Assembly: GCF_001558155.1 (NCBI RefSeq)
Contig: NZ_LOAS01000010.1
Coordinates: 124,001 to 188,000, forward strand
DNA length: 64,000 nt
Reading direction: 5' to 3'
Source: Aliiruegeria sabulilitoris
Lineage (GTDB): Bacteria > Pseudomonadota > Alphaproteobacteria > Rhodobacterales > Rhodobacteraceae
Within the stretch, counting starts at the first letter, position 1. Every line of letters begins with the position of its first letter. This document shows, one piece after another, positions 48,102 through 57,550 of the stretch. The notes beneath the pieces are model-generated. The model did no database searches. It was not told where the DNA came from and saw only the letters and a program-made list of their open reading frames with translations. Both the position numbers and the translations under genes were made by a program.

Positions 48102-48127
48102 AAAAAGGCCCCGCATTGGGGGCCTTT
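48102..48127 (-). terminator. Terminator of the rpsM-rpsK-rpoA-rplQ operon
   Basis: On the minus strand AAAGGCCCC pairs with GGGGCCTTT around a short loop and is followed by a T5 run within TTTTTGC. It lies 22 bases beyond the rplQ stop. Confidence 0.88.
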
Positions 48128-48149
48128 CAAACATCGCGACTTGGGACGC

Positions 48150-48560
48150 TTACGCTTCGAGCGCCTCTTCGCGGGCGCGGTCTCCGGCACCCTTGGCGTC
48201 GACATCGCGGTCGACCAGTTCGATGATCGCCATCGGCGCCATGTCGCCGTACCGGAAGCCGGCTTTCAGCACGCGGACGCAGCCGCCATTGCGCTCAGCA
48301 TAGCGGGGGCCAAGCACGTCGAACAGTTTGGCGACATATTTGTCCTGCTTGAGCTTGGACGCAGCCTGACGACGGGCGTGCAGGTCGCCACGCTTGCCCA
48401 GCGTGATCAGCTTTTCGATGATCGGCTTGAGTTCCTTGGCCTTGGGCAGGGTCGTCTTGATCTGCTCGTGCTCGATCAGCGAGCCGGCCAGATTTGAAAA
48501 GAGCGCCTTGCGGTGCTCGTGGGTGCGATTCAGGCGGCGGTATCCGCGGGCGTGACGCAT
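48150..48560 (-). CDS. rplQ: Large ribosomal subunit protein bL17
   Basis: Ribosomal protein (136 aa). The canonical opening [20 protein letters not shown] and [20 protein letters not shown] are present, as is [20 protein letters not shown]. The acidic C-terminal tail is a common alphaproteobacterial extension. It follows rpoA after a 127-base spacer with several hairpins. Confidence 0.97.
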   Translation of the reverse strand: MRHARGYRRLNRTHEHRKALFSNLAGSLIEHEQIKTTLPKAKELKPIIEKLITLGKRGDLHARRQAASKLKQDKYVAKLFDVLGPRYAERNGGCVRVLKAGFRYGDMAPMAIIELVDRDVDAKGAGDRAREEALEA

Positions 48561-48605
48561 TTTGTTTCTCCTAGTTGCCCTCTACGGGCGGTTTTGCTTT
48601 GTCTG

Positions 48606-48678
48606 GCCGGAGATGCGTGTCTCCGGCTCTCCTTGGGGCGGAACGCCCATTTGGTTGGTCGCGCCCGAGGGCGCGACC
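48606..48678 (-). other. Hairpin cluster in the rpoA-rplQ spacer
   Basis: Two clear inverted repeats occupy the spacer: GCCGGAGA-N6-TCTCCGGC (48606-48627) and a perfect 10-bp GGTCGCGCCC dyad with a 2-base loop (48657-48678). A smaller GGGCG-type dyad lies between them. Neither has a following U tract. They may tune rplQ expression or mRNA processing. Confidence 0.6.
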
Positions 48679-48687
48679 GGTTCGAGA

Positions 48688-49704
48688 TCAGAACTGATCT
48701 TCGAATTTCTTGGCCAGATCCTCGATGTTCTCCGGCGGCCACTCCTCGACATCCATGCCGAGATGCAGGCCCATGCCCGAGAGCACTTCCTTGATCTCAT
48801 TGAGCGACTTGCGACCGAAGTTCGGGGTGCGGAGCATCTCGGCTTCGGTCTTCTGGATCAGGTCGCCAATGTAGACGATGTTGTCGTTCTTCAGGCAGTT
48901 CGCCGAACGGACCGACAGTTCCAGCTCGTCCACTTTCTTCAGCAGAAGCGGGTTGAACTCGAGGCCATCGTCCTCTTCCTGGCGACCGGCAGCTTCCGGC
49001 TCCTCGAAGTTGACGAAGATCGACAGCTGGTCCTGCAGGATGCGGGCGGCAAAGGCCACGGCATCATCCGGCGTCACGGAACCATCGGTTTCGATCTTGA
49101 GCGTCAGCTTGTCATAGTCGAGCACCTGGCCCTCACGGGTCGGCTGCACGTCATAGGAGACCTTCTTGACCGGCGAATAGATCGCATCGATCGGGATCAG
49201 GCCGATCGGCGCATCCTCGGGACGGTTCTTGTCGGCCGCGACATAGCCCTTGCCGGTGTTGACCGTCAGTTCCATGTAGACATCCGCGCCTTCGTCGAGG
49301 TGGCAGATGATGTGCTCCTTGTTGAGCACCTCAATGCCTGCGGTCTCGGAGATATCGGCGGCGGTGACGACGCCCGGCCCCTTGGCGGCAATCGACAGGC
49401 GCTTCGGCCCGTCCACTTCCATGGCCAGCGCAACGCCCTTGAGGTTCAGCACGATGTCGGTCACGTCCTCGCGGACACCGGCAACGGAAGAAAACTCATG
49501 CAGCACATTGTCGATCTGAACCGAGGTAATGGCGGCACCTTGCAGAGAGGAAAGCAGCACCCGGCGCAGGGCATTGCCCAGAGTCAGGCCAAAGCCACGC
49601 TCGAGCGGCTCAGCCACCAGCGTTGCCTTGCGGGACGCGTCCGCGCCCGGCTTCACGTCAAGCTGCGTCGGCTTGATCAGTTCCTGCCAGTTCTTGTGGA
49701 TCAT
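48688..49704 (-). CDS. rpoA: RNA polymerase alpha subunit
   Basis: Core RNA polymerase subunit (338 aa). The N-terminal assembly domain contains [20 protein letters not shown] near residue 38 and the insert with [19 protein letters not shown]. The C-terminal DNA- and activator-binding domain contains [16 protein letters not shown] and [25 protein letters not shown] lies 8 bases upstream of the ATG at 49704; a start 5 codons earlier is less well placed. Confidence 0.98.
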   Translation of the reverse strand: MIHKNWQELIKPTQLDVKPGADASRKATLVAEPLERGFGLTLGNALRRVLLSSLQGAAITSVQIDNVLHEFSSVAGVREDVTDIVLNLKGVALAMEVDGPKRLSIAAKGPGVVTAADISETAGIEVLNKEHIICHLDEGADVYMELTVNTGKGYVAADKNRPEDAPIGLIPIDAIYSPVKKVSYDVQPTREGQVLDYDKLTLKIETDGSVTPDDAVAFAARILQDQLSIFVNFEEPEAAGRQEEDDGLEFNPLLLKKVDELELSVRSANCLKNDNIVYIGDLIQKTEAEMLRTPNFGRKSLNEIKEVLSGMGLHLGMDVEEWPPENIEDLAKKFEDQF

Positions 49705-49776
49705 GTATGTCGCCTCCATACCTGTTCGCCTGCCATGTCCGAGCAGGCAAACGCCCGAGGTTCAAAATGCCGGAAC

Positions 49777-49802
49777 GGACCGCGCCCATTCTGGCGCGGC
49801 CC
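49777..49802 (-). other. Hairpin in the rpsK-rpoA spacer
   Basis: GGACCGCGCC-N6-GGCGCGGCCC forms a 10-bp stem with one wobble position in the 118-base spacer between rpsK and rpoA. No U run follows, so it is probably a processing or stabilising element. Confidence 0.55.
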
Positions 49803-49822
49803 GAAATATCTTGTCCTGTGCG

Positions 49823-50212
49823 TCAGACGCGACGGCGCTTCGGCGGACGGCAGCCGTTATGCGCGATCGGGGTCACGTCGCGGATGGACGTGATGTTGAA
49901 CCCGACCGCAGCGAGGGCGCGCAGGGCGCTCTCACGGCCCGATCCAGGGCCCTGAACTTCGACTTCCAGCGTTTTCACGCCGTGTTCCTGCGCCTTGCGG
50001 CCGGCATCTTCGGCGGCCATCTGAGCGGCATAGGGGGTCGATTTCCGGGAACCCTTGAAGCCCATCGTACCGGCGGACGACCACGAAATGGCGTTGCCCT
50101 GCACGTCGGAGATCAGGATCTTGGTGTTATTGAACGAGGAATTCACGTGAGCAACGCCGGAGGCGATGTTCTTGGAAACCTTGCGCTTGGTTGCGCGACG
50201 ATCACGAGCCAT
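49823..50212 (-). CDS. rpsK: Small ribosomal subunit protein uS11
   Basis: Ribosomal protein (129 aa). [20 protein letters not shown] near residue 20, [20 protein letters not shown] and the terminal [12 protein letters not shown] are the invariant S11 segments. It lies 15 bases after rpsM in the alpha operon. Confidence 0.98.
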   Translation of the reverse strand: MARDRRATKRKVSKNIASGVAHVNSSFNNTKILISDVQGNAISWSSAGTMGFKGSRKSTPYAAQMAAEDAGRKAQEHGVKTLEVEVQGPGSGRESALRALAAVGFNITSIRDVTPIAHNGCRPPKRRRV

Positions 50213-50227
50213 GCTGTCAGCCTCCCC

Positions 50228-50596
50228 TTATTTCTTCTTGCCGGCGATCGGCTTCGCCGGGCCCTTGCGGGTACGGGCGTTGGTGTGGGTACGCTGACCG
50301 CGAACCGGAAGGTTCCGGCGGTGACGCAGACCGCGGTAGCAACCAAGGTCCATCAGGCGCTTGATGTTCATCTGCGTCTCGCGGCGCAGGTCACCTTCGA
50401 CGGTGAAGTTGGCGTCGATATGCTCGCGAATGGCGAGAACTTCGGCGTCCGACAACTCGTTGACGCGGCGGGTCAGGTCAATGCCGACAGCTTCGCAGAT
50501 GGCTTCGGCGGACGTGTTGCCGATACCGGTGATATAAGTGAGCGCGATCGGGACGCGCTTGGCGGTCGGGATGTTGACCCCAGCAATTCGTGCCAA
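50228..50596 (-). CDS. rpsM: Small ribosomal subunit protein uS13, TTG start
   Basis: Ribosomal protein (122 aa). The protein must begin [19 protein letters not shown], and the codon in that position is TTG (50594-50596), with AAGGAAG upstream. Further text [38 protein letters not shown] and [16 protein letters not shown] is canonical. The rare start may reduce initiation or be part of autoregulation of the operon. adk and secY, common upstream neighbours, are absent. Confidence 0.96.
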   Translation of the reverse strand: MARIAGVNIPTAKRVPIALTYITGIGNTSAEAICEAVGIDLTRRVNELSDAEVLAIREHIDANFTVEGDLRRETQMNIKRLMDLGCYRGLRHRRNLPVRGQRTHTNARTRKGPAKPIAGKKK

Positions 50597-51078
50597 GAGG
50601 AATCTTCCTTCATGGTTGCGGTTCCGTAGCACCAGAACCTTTTTTCACAACAGAGGCCCGACAGCGTCACGCCACCGGGCCGGCTTGCCGCCGATCGACC
50701 AAAGCTTTGAAAGCAAGGGACACGACGGCGATTCTCGAATGAGACGTTGTCAACTAATGGGAAAGCCGCAGAGCGTCAAGGGCTCTATTCACGCCTTGTC
50801 AAGGCTTTTAGGAATTCCTTCCCAAGCCAGAGCGTCGCCTTTAACCATCGGCGATCCCGGCAAAGGGGTCAACTGGTCTCTTTCGACAGCGTTGCCGACC
50901 CTTGGCATCAGGGGGCTCTGCCCCTCGCGCCTTGAAGCGTTCCCCCCGGGATCTTACTCGGGATCTTCCGGGTCAGAAGATGACAATGAGATCCACACCG
51001 GCCTTCTTCTGACACAAAATATCCTCGGGGTTTTGGGGGTGCCCCCCCAAGATCGGCCTCAATCTCGGTACAGCGTTC
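50597..51078. other. 482-bp region upstream of rpsM and downstream of radC
   Basis: No gene could be supported. On the minus strand three TTGACA/TTGACG hexamers lie at 50797-50802, 50774-50779 and 50748-50753, suitable as -35 elements for the strong ribosomal operon promoter, though a matching -10 is not obvious. Nearer radC there is a G7/C5 dyad (around 51031-51050) that may be its terminator but lacks a U tract. Confidence 0.35.
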
Positions 51079-52035
51079 CTACTCCAGGAACCCCAGTTGA
51101 CGGAAAGAAGCATCCTCTTCCTTGCCGATCACGACATGGTCGTGAATCGTGATCCCGACGGCCTGGCAGGCCTCGGAGATCCTGTCGGTCATCACCACGT
51201 CCTCGTTGGACGGGGACGGATCGCCCGACGGATGGTTATGCACAAGGATCAGCGCCGAGGCATTCAACTCCAGCGCGCGCTTGACGATCTCGCGCGGGTA
51301 AACCGGCACATGGTCCACCGTCCCTTCTGCCTGCGCTTCGTCGGCAACCAGGTTGTTCTTGCGATCAAGGAAAAGGACGCGGAACTGCTCGGTATCGCGA
51401 TGCGCCATCACCGTCTTGCAATACTCCATCAGCGCATCCCACGACGACAGCACGGGGCGCTGCATGACCTTTGCCCGCGCCATTCGATGCGCAAAGGCCT
51501 CGGCGAGGCGAAGCTGGTAGAAGACTTTGGGCGTCGCTCCCTCGACCTCCATCAGACGCGCTTCCGGAGCAGCGATGACGCCGTTGAGATCCCCGAAAGC
51601 GGCAAGCAGGCGCTTGGCGAGCGGCTTCACGTCGATCCGAGGGATCGCGTTGAACAGCAACAGCTCCAGAAGCTCGTATTCCGGCATCGCCGCGTGACCG
51701 CCCGACAGGAAACGTTGCCGCAGACGCTCTCGATGCCCCCAGTAATGGGGCCGCACCTGACCGTCATCGCCCTTGACGAGCCCCCCGCCCGCCGTGACAT
51801 CGGCGTTCAGGCGTTCCGTCCTGCGAAAACCCGGCTCACTGGCGGGGCGGGTCTCGACGCCCGGTGGTGGAAGGCGCGCATCGAGATCGTCCAGCCCGCG
51901 CAGGCTGGCCTCCGAAAATCCTCCCCCGTACGCCCGGCGTGCAGTCACCTTGTATGTCGGCCTGCGAACGGACGGAGTTGCCACCGTCCCCTGTCGCTTG
52001 TCGCGTCCGGTAATCCTGTCCCAGATAGTTGGCAT
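51079..52035 (-). CDS. radC: RadC family JAB-domain protein
   Basis: Protein of 318 aa with the RadC layout. A helix-hairpin-helix-like region (HRERLRQRFLSGGHAAMPEY, YELLELLLFNAIPR, about 125-160) is followed by the C-terminal MPN/JAB domain with the metal motif LILVHNHPSGDPSPSNED near 265-285. The N-terminal 110 residues are variable and basic. The start at 52035 (MPTIWDR) is chosen for content; the ribosome-binding site is weak. The historical DNA-repair role of RadC is doubtful, and the biochemical function is unknown. Confidence 0.88.
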   Translation of the reverse strand: MPTIWDRITGRDKRQGTVATPSVRRPTYKVTARRAYGGGFSEASLRGLDDLDARLPPPGVETRPASEPGFRRTERLNADVTAGGGLVKGDDGQVRPHYWGHRERLRQRFLSGGHAAMPEYELLELLLFNAIPRIDVKPLAKRLLAAFGDLNGVIAAPEARLMEVEGATPKVFYQLRLAEAFAHRMARAKVMQRPVLSSWDALMEYCKTVMAHRDTEQFRVLFLDRKNNLVADEAQAEGTVDHVPVYPREIVKRALELNASALILVHNHPSGDPSPSNEDVVMTDRISEACQAVGITIHDHVVIGKEEDASFRQLGFLE

Positions 52036-52182
52036 TGACGGCCATCGCACCCCATGCCGAGTGCGGACGCCCGTCGACCGCATTATGCTCGGCAGCAAGG
52101 TAAATGAAACGCTAAGAGGTTAACAAAACGTGTCCGCAGGCGCTGCATCGCTGCGGCCTTTGTTCCGATTCCGGCGCCGGGG

Positions 52183-52740
52183 TCAGAAACCGCGATCGGC
52201 GATCAGGCGAGCAAGGTCGCGCACGGCGGTTGCCCGCGCAGCTGCAATCGCCGGAGCGCCGCCGTCCAGCACGAAAGGCGCGCTGACCGCGAAATCGCCC
52301 GAACGGTCCCGCCCTGCGCTCAGCGCTGCGACGAAATACTGGCCTGACATGCGGAACTGGCCATCGGCACCGGCAACCATCTGCTGCACCCGAACGAAAA
52401 GGCGCGCCTGCGGCAATTCCTCGAACGGCCAGGGCTCGGCGGCCACACGTGCTCCCGTCATGGTGGAAAGATGCTGGCTCAGCTCCATCGTGATGCCACG
52501 TGCCGGATCATCCGCCCAGAGCACCGAGGAGTCGCTGGTCAAGGCGCCCCCTTCACTCTCGCGCCAGATCTCCTCGCTACGCGCATAAGCGGGCAGCGAG
52601 ACTTCCCGCACTTCAAGCTGCGAAACGCCAATCGAAATGCGTCCCCCGGAGGGAACCGGCGCGGCCGCATAGCGGACGGGTCCTTGCCCGCAAGCCGTAA
52701 CAAGCGCCAGCAGCGCAACGAGAAGAATTTGAAGACGCAT
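52183..52740 (-). CDS. pqiC: PqiC-like ABC-transport auxiliary lipoprotein
   Basis: Outer-membrane-directed lipoprotein (185 aa). Lipobox LVTAC is at residues 13-17. The mature part fits the ABC-transport-auxiliary (YmbA/PqiC) family: ISIGVSQLEVREVSLPAYARSEEI and the following GARVAAEPWPFEELPQARLFVRV. GGACAGGCA precedes the ATG at 52740; an in-frame ATG 15 bases upstream is possible. It is the last gene of the Pqi-type operon, 156 bases after pqiB. Confidence 0.85.
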   Translation of the reverse strand: MRLQILLVALLALVTACGQGPVRYAAAPVPSGGRISIGVSQLEVREVSLPAYARSEEIWRESEGGALTSDSSVLWADDPARGITMELSQHLSTMTGARVAAEPWPFEELPQARLFVRVQQMVAGADGQFRMSGQYFVAALSAGRDRSGDFAVSAPFVLDGGAPAIAAARATAVRDLARLIADRGF

Positions 52741-52896
52741 TGCCTGTCCGATCATTCGCTCTTTTGCCCGCGGAGCATACAAGCCACCCACCGGGGAGCA
52801 AGCAACTCCACGTTGGCCGCGTAATTTCGTTGCGCCACGCGGCTTGCCTGCCGCAGACGGTGCTCTCGGGATCCGCCCCACATTGGCATGGACACC

Positions 52897-55323
52897 CTAT
52901 TTGCCTGTCAGCAAGGCGTTGGGCTTGCGCTCCAGCGTCCGGGCGAGCGAGCGCACGGAGTCGGCAGCCCGACTCACTTCGCGCAGGGTGGCACGCGCCT
53001 CGCGGTTGAGCGCACCGGTATCGGCCAGACCAGCCAGCGCCAGTTCGGCCTCCCGCAGGACAGCCTCCGTCCGCTGCACCAATGCCGGCAATTCGGACGA
53101 CGCATCCGCGACAGAAGTCGCCGCGCGCTCGGCCGAGGCCAGCGCCGCATTTACCGCTGCCACGGTGCCACCATCGCGCAGTTCGGCCAGAGCCTGCCCA
53201 ACCTGGTCCAACGCCATTTTCAGGCTTTGGGGCAACTCACGCGCCGCTTGCGTGCCGATCATCGCCTCGGCGCTCTCCACCAGCCCGGTGATCTCTGAAA
53301 CCAGCGTCTCGAAGTCCAGCGCGGCGGCCTTTTCGGTCACCTGGCGCGCCTCGTCGATCAATGCCGGCAAACCTTCGACCGCATCGCCGATATCGCCCGC
53401 CGCCGTGTCGACCTTTGCCAGCGCTGAGGTCAGGCTGTCGACCGCACCCGAGGAATTCATGCCCGAAAGCAAGGTCGTGGCTTCCGCGACTGCCCCCTCC
53501 ACGCTTGCAAGCGATTTCGTGAGCACCTCCGGCAGCGATTTCGTGGCCTCGGAGGAAAGGAAATCGGACGCGTTCGTCGCCAACCCACCGACCTGATCCA
53601 TCAAGCCCTGCAGATCGACCGAAGCGACTTTTTCGGCAACCTCCTCGATCTGATCGACCAGTTCGGGAACGCCCGATGCCGCCGTGCTGATCTCCACCGC
53701 GGCTTCGCTGGCCGCTTCGATCGCCTCGACAAGCTTCGCGACGGCTTCCTGATCGGCGACATGTTCAAGCAGTTGAGAAAACTCGTCCGCAATGCCCGAG
53801 ACCTTGCCGGACAGCGCCGGCAGATCGGCCGTACCGATCACCTCGCGCACATCCTCGACCGCGCCCTGGATACTCTCCACCGTTCCGCGGACATCTGCCG
53901 GGATGCTCTGGATATCCTCGCTCGCCACCAGCGCCGCGGCATTGTCGAGGAAGACCTTGGCAGAATTCAACAGATCCTCGATCGGCAGGTCGCTGACCCG
54001 CTTCAACAGCCCCTCGGCGGCGACATCCACGCCTTCGACCTCGGCCGTGACCGATGGGAAGATCGGGTAGGGATCGCCGTCCCGCTGGAACTCCGCCGGC
54101 CCCACCTCGGGGATCTGAACCATCTCGATCCGAAGCGCAGCCGTGAGCAGGCCGGAACGCGCCAGCCGGGCGCGCCAACCCTCTGAGACCGCCTGCTCGA
54201 ACATGTCGAGAATGGCCTCTCTCTCGTCTTCGGGATTGTCCGTGTCAGGCGCGGCGTCGATCTTGCGCATCTCGATCTGGAGCACCACGACAAGCCGCAC
54301 CAGATCGTCGCCGAACTGTTCCGGGTCAACCCGACCGGAAATGCCGACGACCTCGCCGATTTGCAGTCCTCTCAACATGACCGGCGCCCCGACGTTCAGA
54401 CCGGTAACGTTCTCCTCGAACACCATCGCCAGTTCCATCGTGCCGCCATTTGCCTTGCGGCCGTCAAAGAGGCTCTGGCGCGCGTCGTCCACATTTGGAA
54501 AGACGGCAAAGACCTCCCCGTCGCGAACGGGGTTGCCCCCTGAAACCACCGTCTCGAAGCTGACACCGCCGGAGATCAGGGAGGCAAGGCTCTCGATATC
54601 CACCGAAGCGCCCCCTGTCCCGATATTGAAGGACACGCCCGAGGCATCCCAGAACCGTGATTGCGAGGTCAGAAGCTGGTCATGCGGCGCATTGATAAAG
54701 GCCTCCGCATTGATGGTGATCCCGTCGGCAGACAGGACGGGACGGCCGACACGGCCCACTTCCAGCCCCTTGAACAGGATGGGCGCCCCTTCCGACAAGC
54801 CCTTGCCGGATCCGGAGGACAGCATGATCCGCGTGCCTTCCTGATCCGGACGGGCCACGGGACGTTCTTGAAGGCCCTCGAATTGCGTGTGCAAACCGCC
54901 GGGAACCGCGTCCCAGCTTCCTTCGATATAGACGCCGCTGAGAACCGTCTGCAACCCCGTGACGCCGCGCGCCGAAACCTCCGGCTGAACCACCCAGAAC
55001 ACCGACTCGGAATCGACGAAGGGTTCCACATCCTTGTCCAGTCGGACATGGGCGATGACATGGGACAGGTCATCCGAGAAATCCAGGTCCTCGACAACGC
55101 CGACCGAAACCTCCCGATAGCGCAGTTGGGTCTGCTCGGGGGTGATCCCGGAGGCTTGCTCAAAGCGGATCTCGATGACGGAGCCACGGTCCTGGTAGGT
55201 CTGCCAGGCCATGCCCACCGCGATGGCCAACGCGACAAGGGGAACGATCCAGACGATGGAAACACGCTGCATCAGACTGCGCCTGGCAGGTTGAACGGGA
55301 GTCTGGGGTATCTGGTCTGTCAC
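52897..55323 (-). CDS. pqiB: PqiB-like MCE protein with long helical C-terminal extension
   Basis: Periplasm-spanning lipid-transport protein (808 aa) of the PqiB/YebT type. One membrane anchor (about 22-40, VSIVWIVPLVALAIAVGMAW), then three MCE domains beginning near residues 46, 160 and 290 (GSVIEIRFEQASGITPEQTQ; IMLSSGSGKGLSEGAPILFK; MELAMVFEENVTGLNVGAPV). From about residue 440 to the end is an Ala/Ser/Val/Glu-rich amphipathic helical region with repeated LxxLVxxxxxV-like units. Classical PqiB is about 550 residues, so this tail is roughly 250 residues longer and could form an extended needle. Its start overlaps the preceding PqiA-half gene. Confidence 0.92.
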   Translation of the reverse strand: MTDQIPQTPVQPARRSLMQRVSIVWIVPLVALAIAVGMAWQTYQDRGSVIEIRFEQASGITPEQTQLRYREVSVGVVEDLDFSDDLSHVIAHVRLDKDVEPFVDSESVFWVVQPEVSARGVTGLQTVLSGVYIEGSWDAVPGGLHTQFEGLQERPVARPDQEGTRIMLSSGSGKGLSEGAPILFKGLEVGRVGRPVLSADGITINAEAFINAPHDQLLTSQSRFWDASGVSFNIGTGGASVDIESLASLISGGVSFETVVSGGNPVRDGEVFAVFPNVDDARQSLFDGRKANGGTMELAMVFEENVTGLNVGAPVMLRGLQIGEVVGISGRVDPEQFGDDLVRLVVVLQIEMRKIDAAPDTDNPEDEREAILDMFEQAVSEGWRARLARSGLLTAALRIEMVQIPEVGPAEFQRDGDPYPIFPSVTAEVEGVDVAAEGLLKRVSDLPIEDLLNSAKVFLDNAAALVASEDIQSIPADVRGTVESIQGAVEDVREVIGTADLPALSGKVSGIADEFSQLLEHVADQEAVAKLVEAIEAASEAAVEISTAASGVPELVDQIEEVAEKVASVDLQGLMDQVGGLATNASDFLSSEATKSLPEVLTKSLASVEGAVAEATTLLSGMNSSGAVDSLTSALAKVDTAAGDIGDAVEGLPALIDEARQVTEKAAALDFETLVSEITGLVESAEAMIGTQAARELPQSLKMALDQVGQALAELRDGGTVAAVNAALASAERAATSVADASSELPALVQRTEAVLREAELALAGLADTGALNREARATLREVSRAADSVRSLARTLERKPNALLTGK

Positions 55324-55994
55324 GTCAGGAAATCCTTGCGGCTGTCATCCGGTTCGGCCTCGGCGGGGGGGTCGAGGCTGTCCCAGATCATGCGGCTGTC
55401 AAATGATCGTGCCGCGAGCATTGTAAAAACGACCGCGAGCGCAAAGGCCACGGCGGCGGACCCGGGCTGGATCGACACCACCACCGAGAGTTGGACAAGC
55501 GCCGTGAGGACGGCGACGACGAATACGTCGATCATCGACCAGCGGCCGATGAATTCGACAAGCTCATAGAGTTTCATGCGGCGCAGCTGATCGGACGGCA
55601 GGCGGTATTGCACCGACAGCGCCAGGTAAGCCACGGCGAGGAACTTCGCAATCGGAATGACGACCGATGCGAGCAGGATCACCAGCCCGACCGGGATCGC
55701 TCCATGCATCATCAGCACGATGGCCCCGCCGACAATCGTGTCGCCCGATGTCCGGGCCAGGAAAGTCGTCTCCAACATCGGAAAGACATTCGCCGGAATG
55801 TAGCACAGCAGCCCCACGACCCACCACGCCCAGACCCGCGACATGGATTTCACATCGCGCGAGACAAGCCGGGCGCCGCAGCGGACACAGGTGGTTGTCC
55901 CGATTGGCCAGACACGGGCGCAATGCGTGCAGGAGACAAGCCCCGCTTCCTTTGCGGTCACGACATGTCCCGCGATCGCGGGATGCTCATCCAT
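55320..55994 (-). CDS. PqiA/LetA-like membrane protein, second half
   Basis: Membrane protein (224 aa) corresponding to one module of PqiA. An N-terminal zinc-ribbon with CTHC and CVRC (about residues 21-41) precedes four membrane segments, with the hallmark CYIPANVFPMLET and YELVEFIGRWSMIDVFVVAVL. GGGGAGACC is upstream of the ATG at 55994. The start overlaps the end of the other half by 8 bases, and its own stop overlaps pqiB (ATGA). PqiA is a single two-module protein in enteric bacteria. Confidence 0.9.
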   Translation of the reverse strand: MDEHPAIAGHVVTAKEAGLVSCTHCARVWPIGTTTCVRCGARLVSRDVKSMSRVWAWWVVGLLCYIPANVFPMLETTFLARTSGDTIVGGAIVLMMHGAIPVGLVILLASVVIPIAKFLAVAYLALSVQYRLPSDQLRRMKLYELVEFIGRWSMIDVFVVAVLTALVQLSVVVSIQPGSAAVAFALAVVFTMLAARSFDSRMIWDSLDPPAEAEPDDSRKDFLT

Positions 55995-56634
55995 TCTGCC
56001 GGTCTCCCCGTTCCAGCGCCGACCAGATCGACCAGCGGCACAGGAAACCATCCTGGAAAACCGTCACCAGCACTAGCGCCACGAAAAGCCAGAAGGCCAT
56101 GCCAAGCTCGACATGCGCCATGGCGGCGACCTTGACCAGAGCAACCCCTACCCCCAGAACGAAGATCTCCGCCATCGACCAGGGCCGCAGTTCTTCGGAC
56201 AGACGGAAAGCAGTGCGCGCACCGCGCCATGGCTTCTTGTCCAGCATAAGCGGGAAAAGCGCGAAGATCACGAGGATCGCCCGCGCGATCGGAACAAAGA
56301 TGATCAGCGCGACCACCCCGATCGACAGGCCCAGCATTTGATACTCCGAGAAGGACAATGCCGCATCGGCGATGGAGGTGGAATGGGATAGCCCCCCAGC
56401 CTCGATGCTGAGAAACGGCATGAACATGGCTGATACCAGCAGGACCAGAATGGCCAGAGCGAAGGCCACGACCCGAATTACGGCGCCATCGACCGGCGCG
56501 ATCAGCACCGTGTGACAGCGCGGACAGACCGCCCGCTCACCGTTCTCCGGTTCTGCGGCACGATAGAGCGCATCGCAGGCCGGGCATGCGATCAGCTCTT
56601 CCAAATCAGCCTGTATGTCTTGCGTCGAGGGCAC
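55987..56634 (-). CDS. PqiA/LetA-like membrane protein, first half
   Basis: Membrane protein (215 aa), the other PqiA module: zinc-ribbon CPAC and CPRC (about 17-42), then four membrane segments with SAMFMPFLSIEAGG and the conserved SEELRPWSMAEIFVLGVGVAL. The start is GTG at 56634 with AGGAAACGCC directly upstream. First gene of the four-gene operon pqiA(N)-pqiA(C)-pqiB-pqiC, divergent from a cytochrome c gene. The operon probably moves phospholipids or other lipids between inner and outer membranes. Confidence 0.9.
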   Translation of the reverse strand: MPSTQDIQADLEELIACPACDALYRAAEPENGERAVCPRCHTVLIAPVDGAVIRVVAFALAILVLLVSAMFMPFLSIEAGGLSHSTSIADAALSFSEYQMLGLSIGVVALIIFVPIARAILVIFALFPLMLDKKPWRGARTAFRLSEELRPWSMAEIFVLGVGVALVKVAAMAHVELGMAFWLFVALVLVTVFQDGFLCRWSIWSALERGDRQNG

Positions 56635-56920
56635 GGCGTTTCCTGGTCTCGTTTTCGAAACGCACCCTAGCATTCGTTTTCGCCTGTGCAATGGCGGCTC
56701 GAGTGCCGAATGGCCGTAAATGTCCGGCCCCGTGCGCCCAAAGCGTTGACCTGCCTCAAGGTGCCCCAAGGGAATGCGTGATACCCTGCGGGCACCATTC
56801 CAGGCAGAGAGTGGAATTGCGGCGCCGCGAGGATCAGTGCTTCCGTGCCGGCGACAATAGCGGCCCGACAGCCGCGAAAGGATGAAGCCGGCCTCAACCG
56901 CAGCGAGAGGAGGGCTTGTC

Positions 56921-57421
56921 ATGCGTTTGGATCAATTCACTAAAACCACGAAAGGCGGCATTGCGTTGCTCTTTGGCATCGCAGCAGCAGCCACGTTCTG
57001 CCTTGTTCCGACACCGGCTGCCGCGGAAGAAGAGTTGATCGGCTCTGACGAATACATGAATTCCTGCCTCGCCTGCCATGGGGTCGGCGGGACCGGCAAC
57101 GGGCCGATGGCAGAGTACCTCACGGTCGAACCCAGCGACCTGACAAAGATCGCCGCCGAAAATGACGGTATCTTCCCGCTGCTGGACGTTTTCCAGATCA
57201 TCGATGGACGGTCGATCGTCGGTGCGCATGGCGTCCGCGAAGCCGGCACTATCGTCGGGTCGGCAGAGATCCGCGATTCGGAGGCTTGGGAAATGCCGGT
57301 CTGGGGAGACCGCTACGTGAAGGATGTCGGTGAAAAATACGGGCCGTACGGGAGTGAGCAAGCCGTCAGGGCCCGCATCCTCGAGTTGGTATTCTACATC
57401 CAGTCGATTCAGCAATACTGA
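56921..57421 (+). CDS. Mono-heme c-type cytochrome
   Basis: Exported cytochrome (166 aa). Signal region at about 1-36 (IALLFGIAAAATFCLVPTPAAAEE). Heme-attachment site CLACHG near residue 50 in a class I setting (GTGNGPMAEYL follows), and the likely axial Met in EMPVWGDRY near residue 128. AGGAGGGC lies upstream of the ATG at 56921. It stands alone, divergent from the pqi operon and convergent with opp. Its redox partner is unknown. Confidence 0.9.
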   Translation: MRLDQFTKTTKGGIALLFGIAAAATFCLVPTPAAAEEELIGSDEYMNSCLACHGVGGTGNGPMAEYLTVEPSDLTKIAAENDGIFPLLDVFQIIDGRSIVGAHGVREAGTIVGSAEIRDSEAWEMPVWGDRYVKDVGEKYGPYGSEQAVRARILELVFYIQSIQQY

Positions 57422-57550
57422 GCCAACCCTGCCCGAATGCCAGCCCATCGGCCTGACACCAACAGGACAAGGGCTTCATGAAAGCCGCCCCGGGAAAGTT
57501 CCAGGGAAGGCTCCATGGACGGGGGTTGGGACGTCACATCTGAAGGCGCT

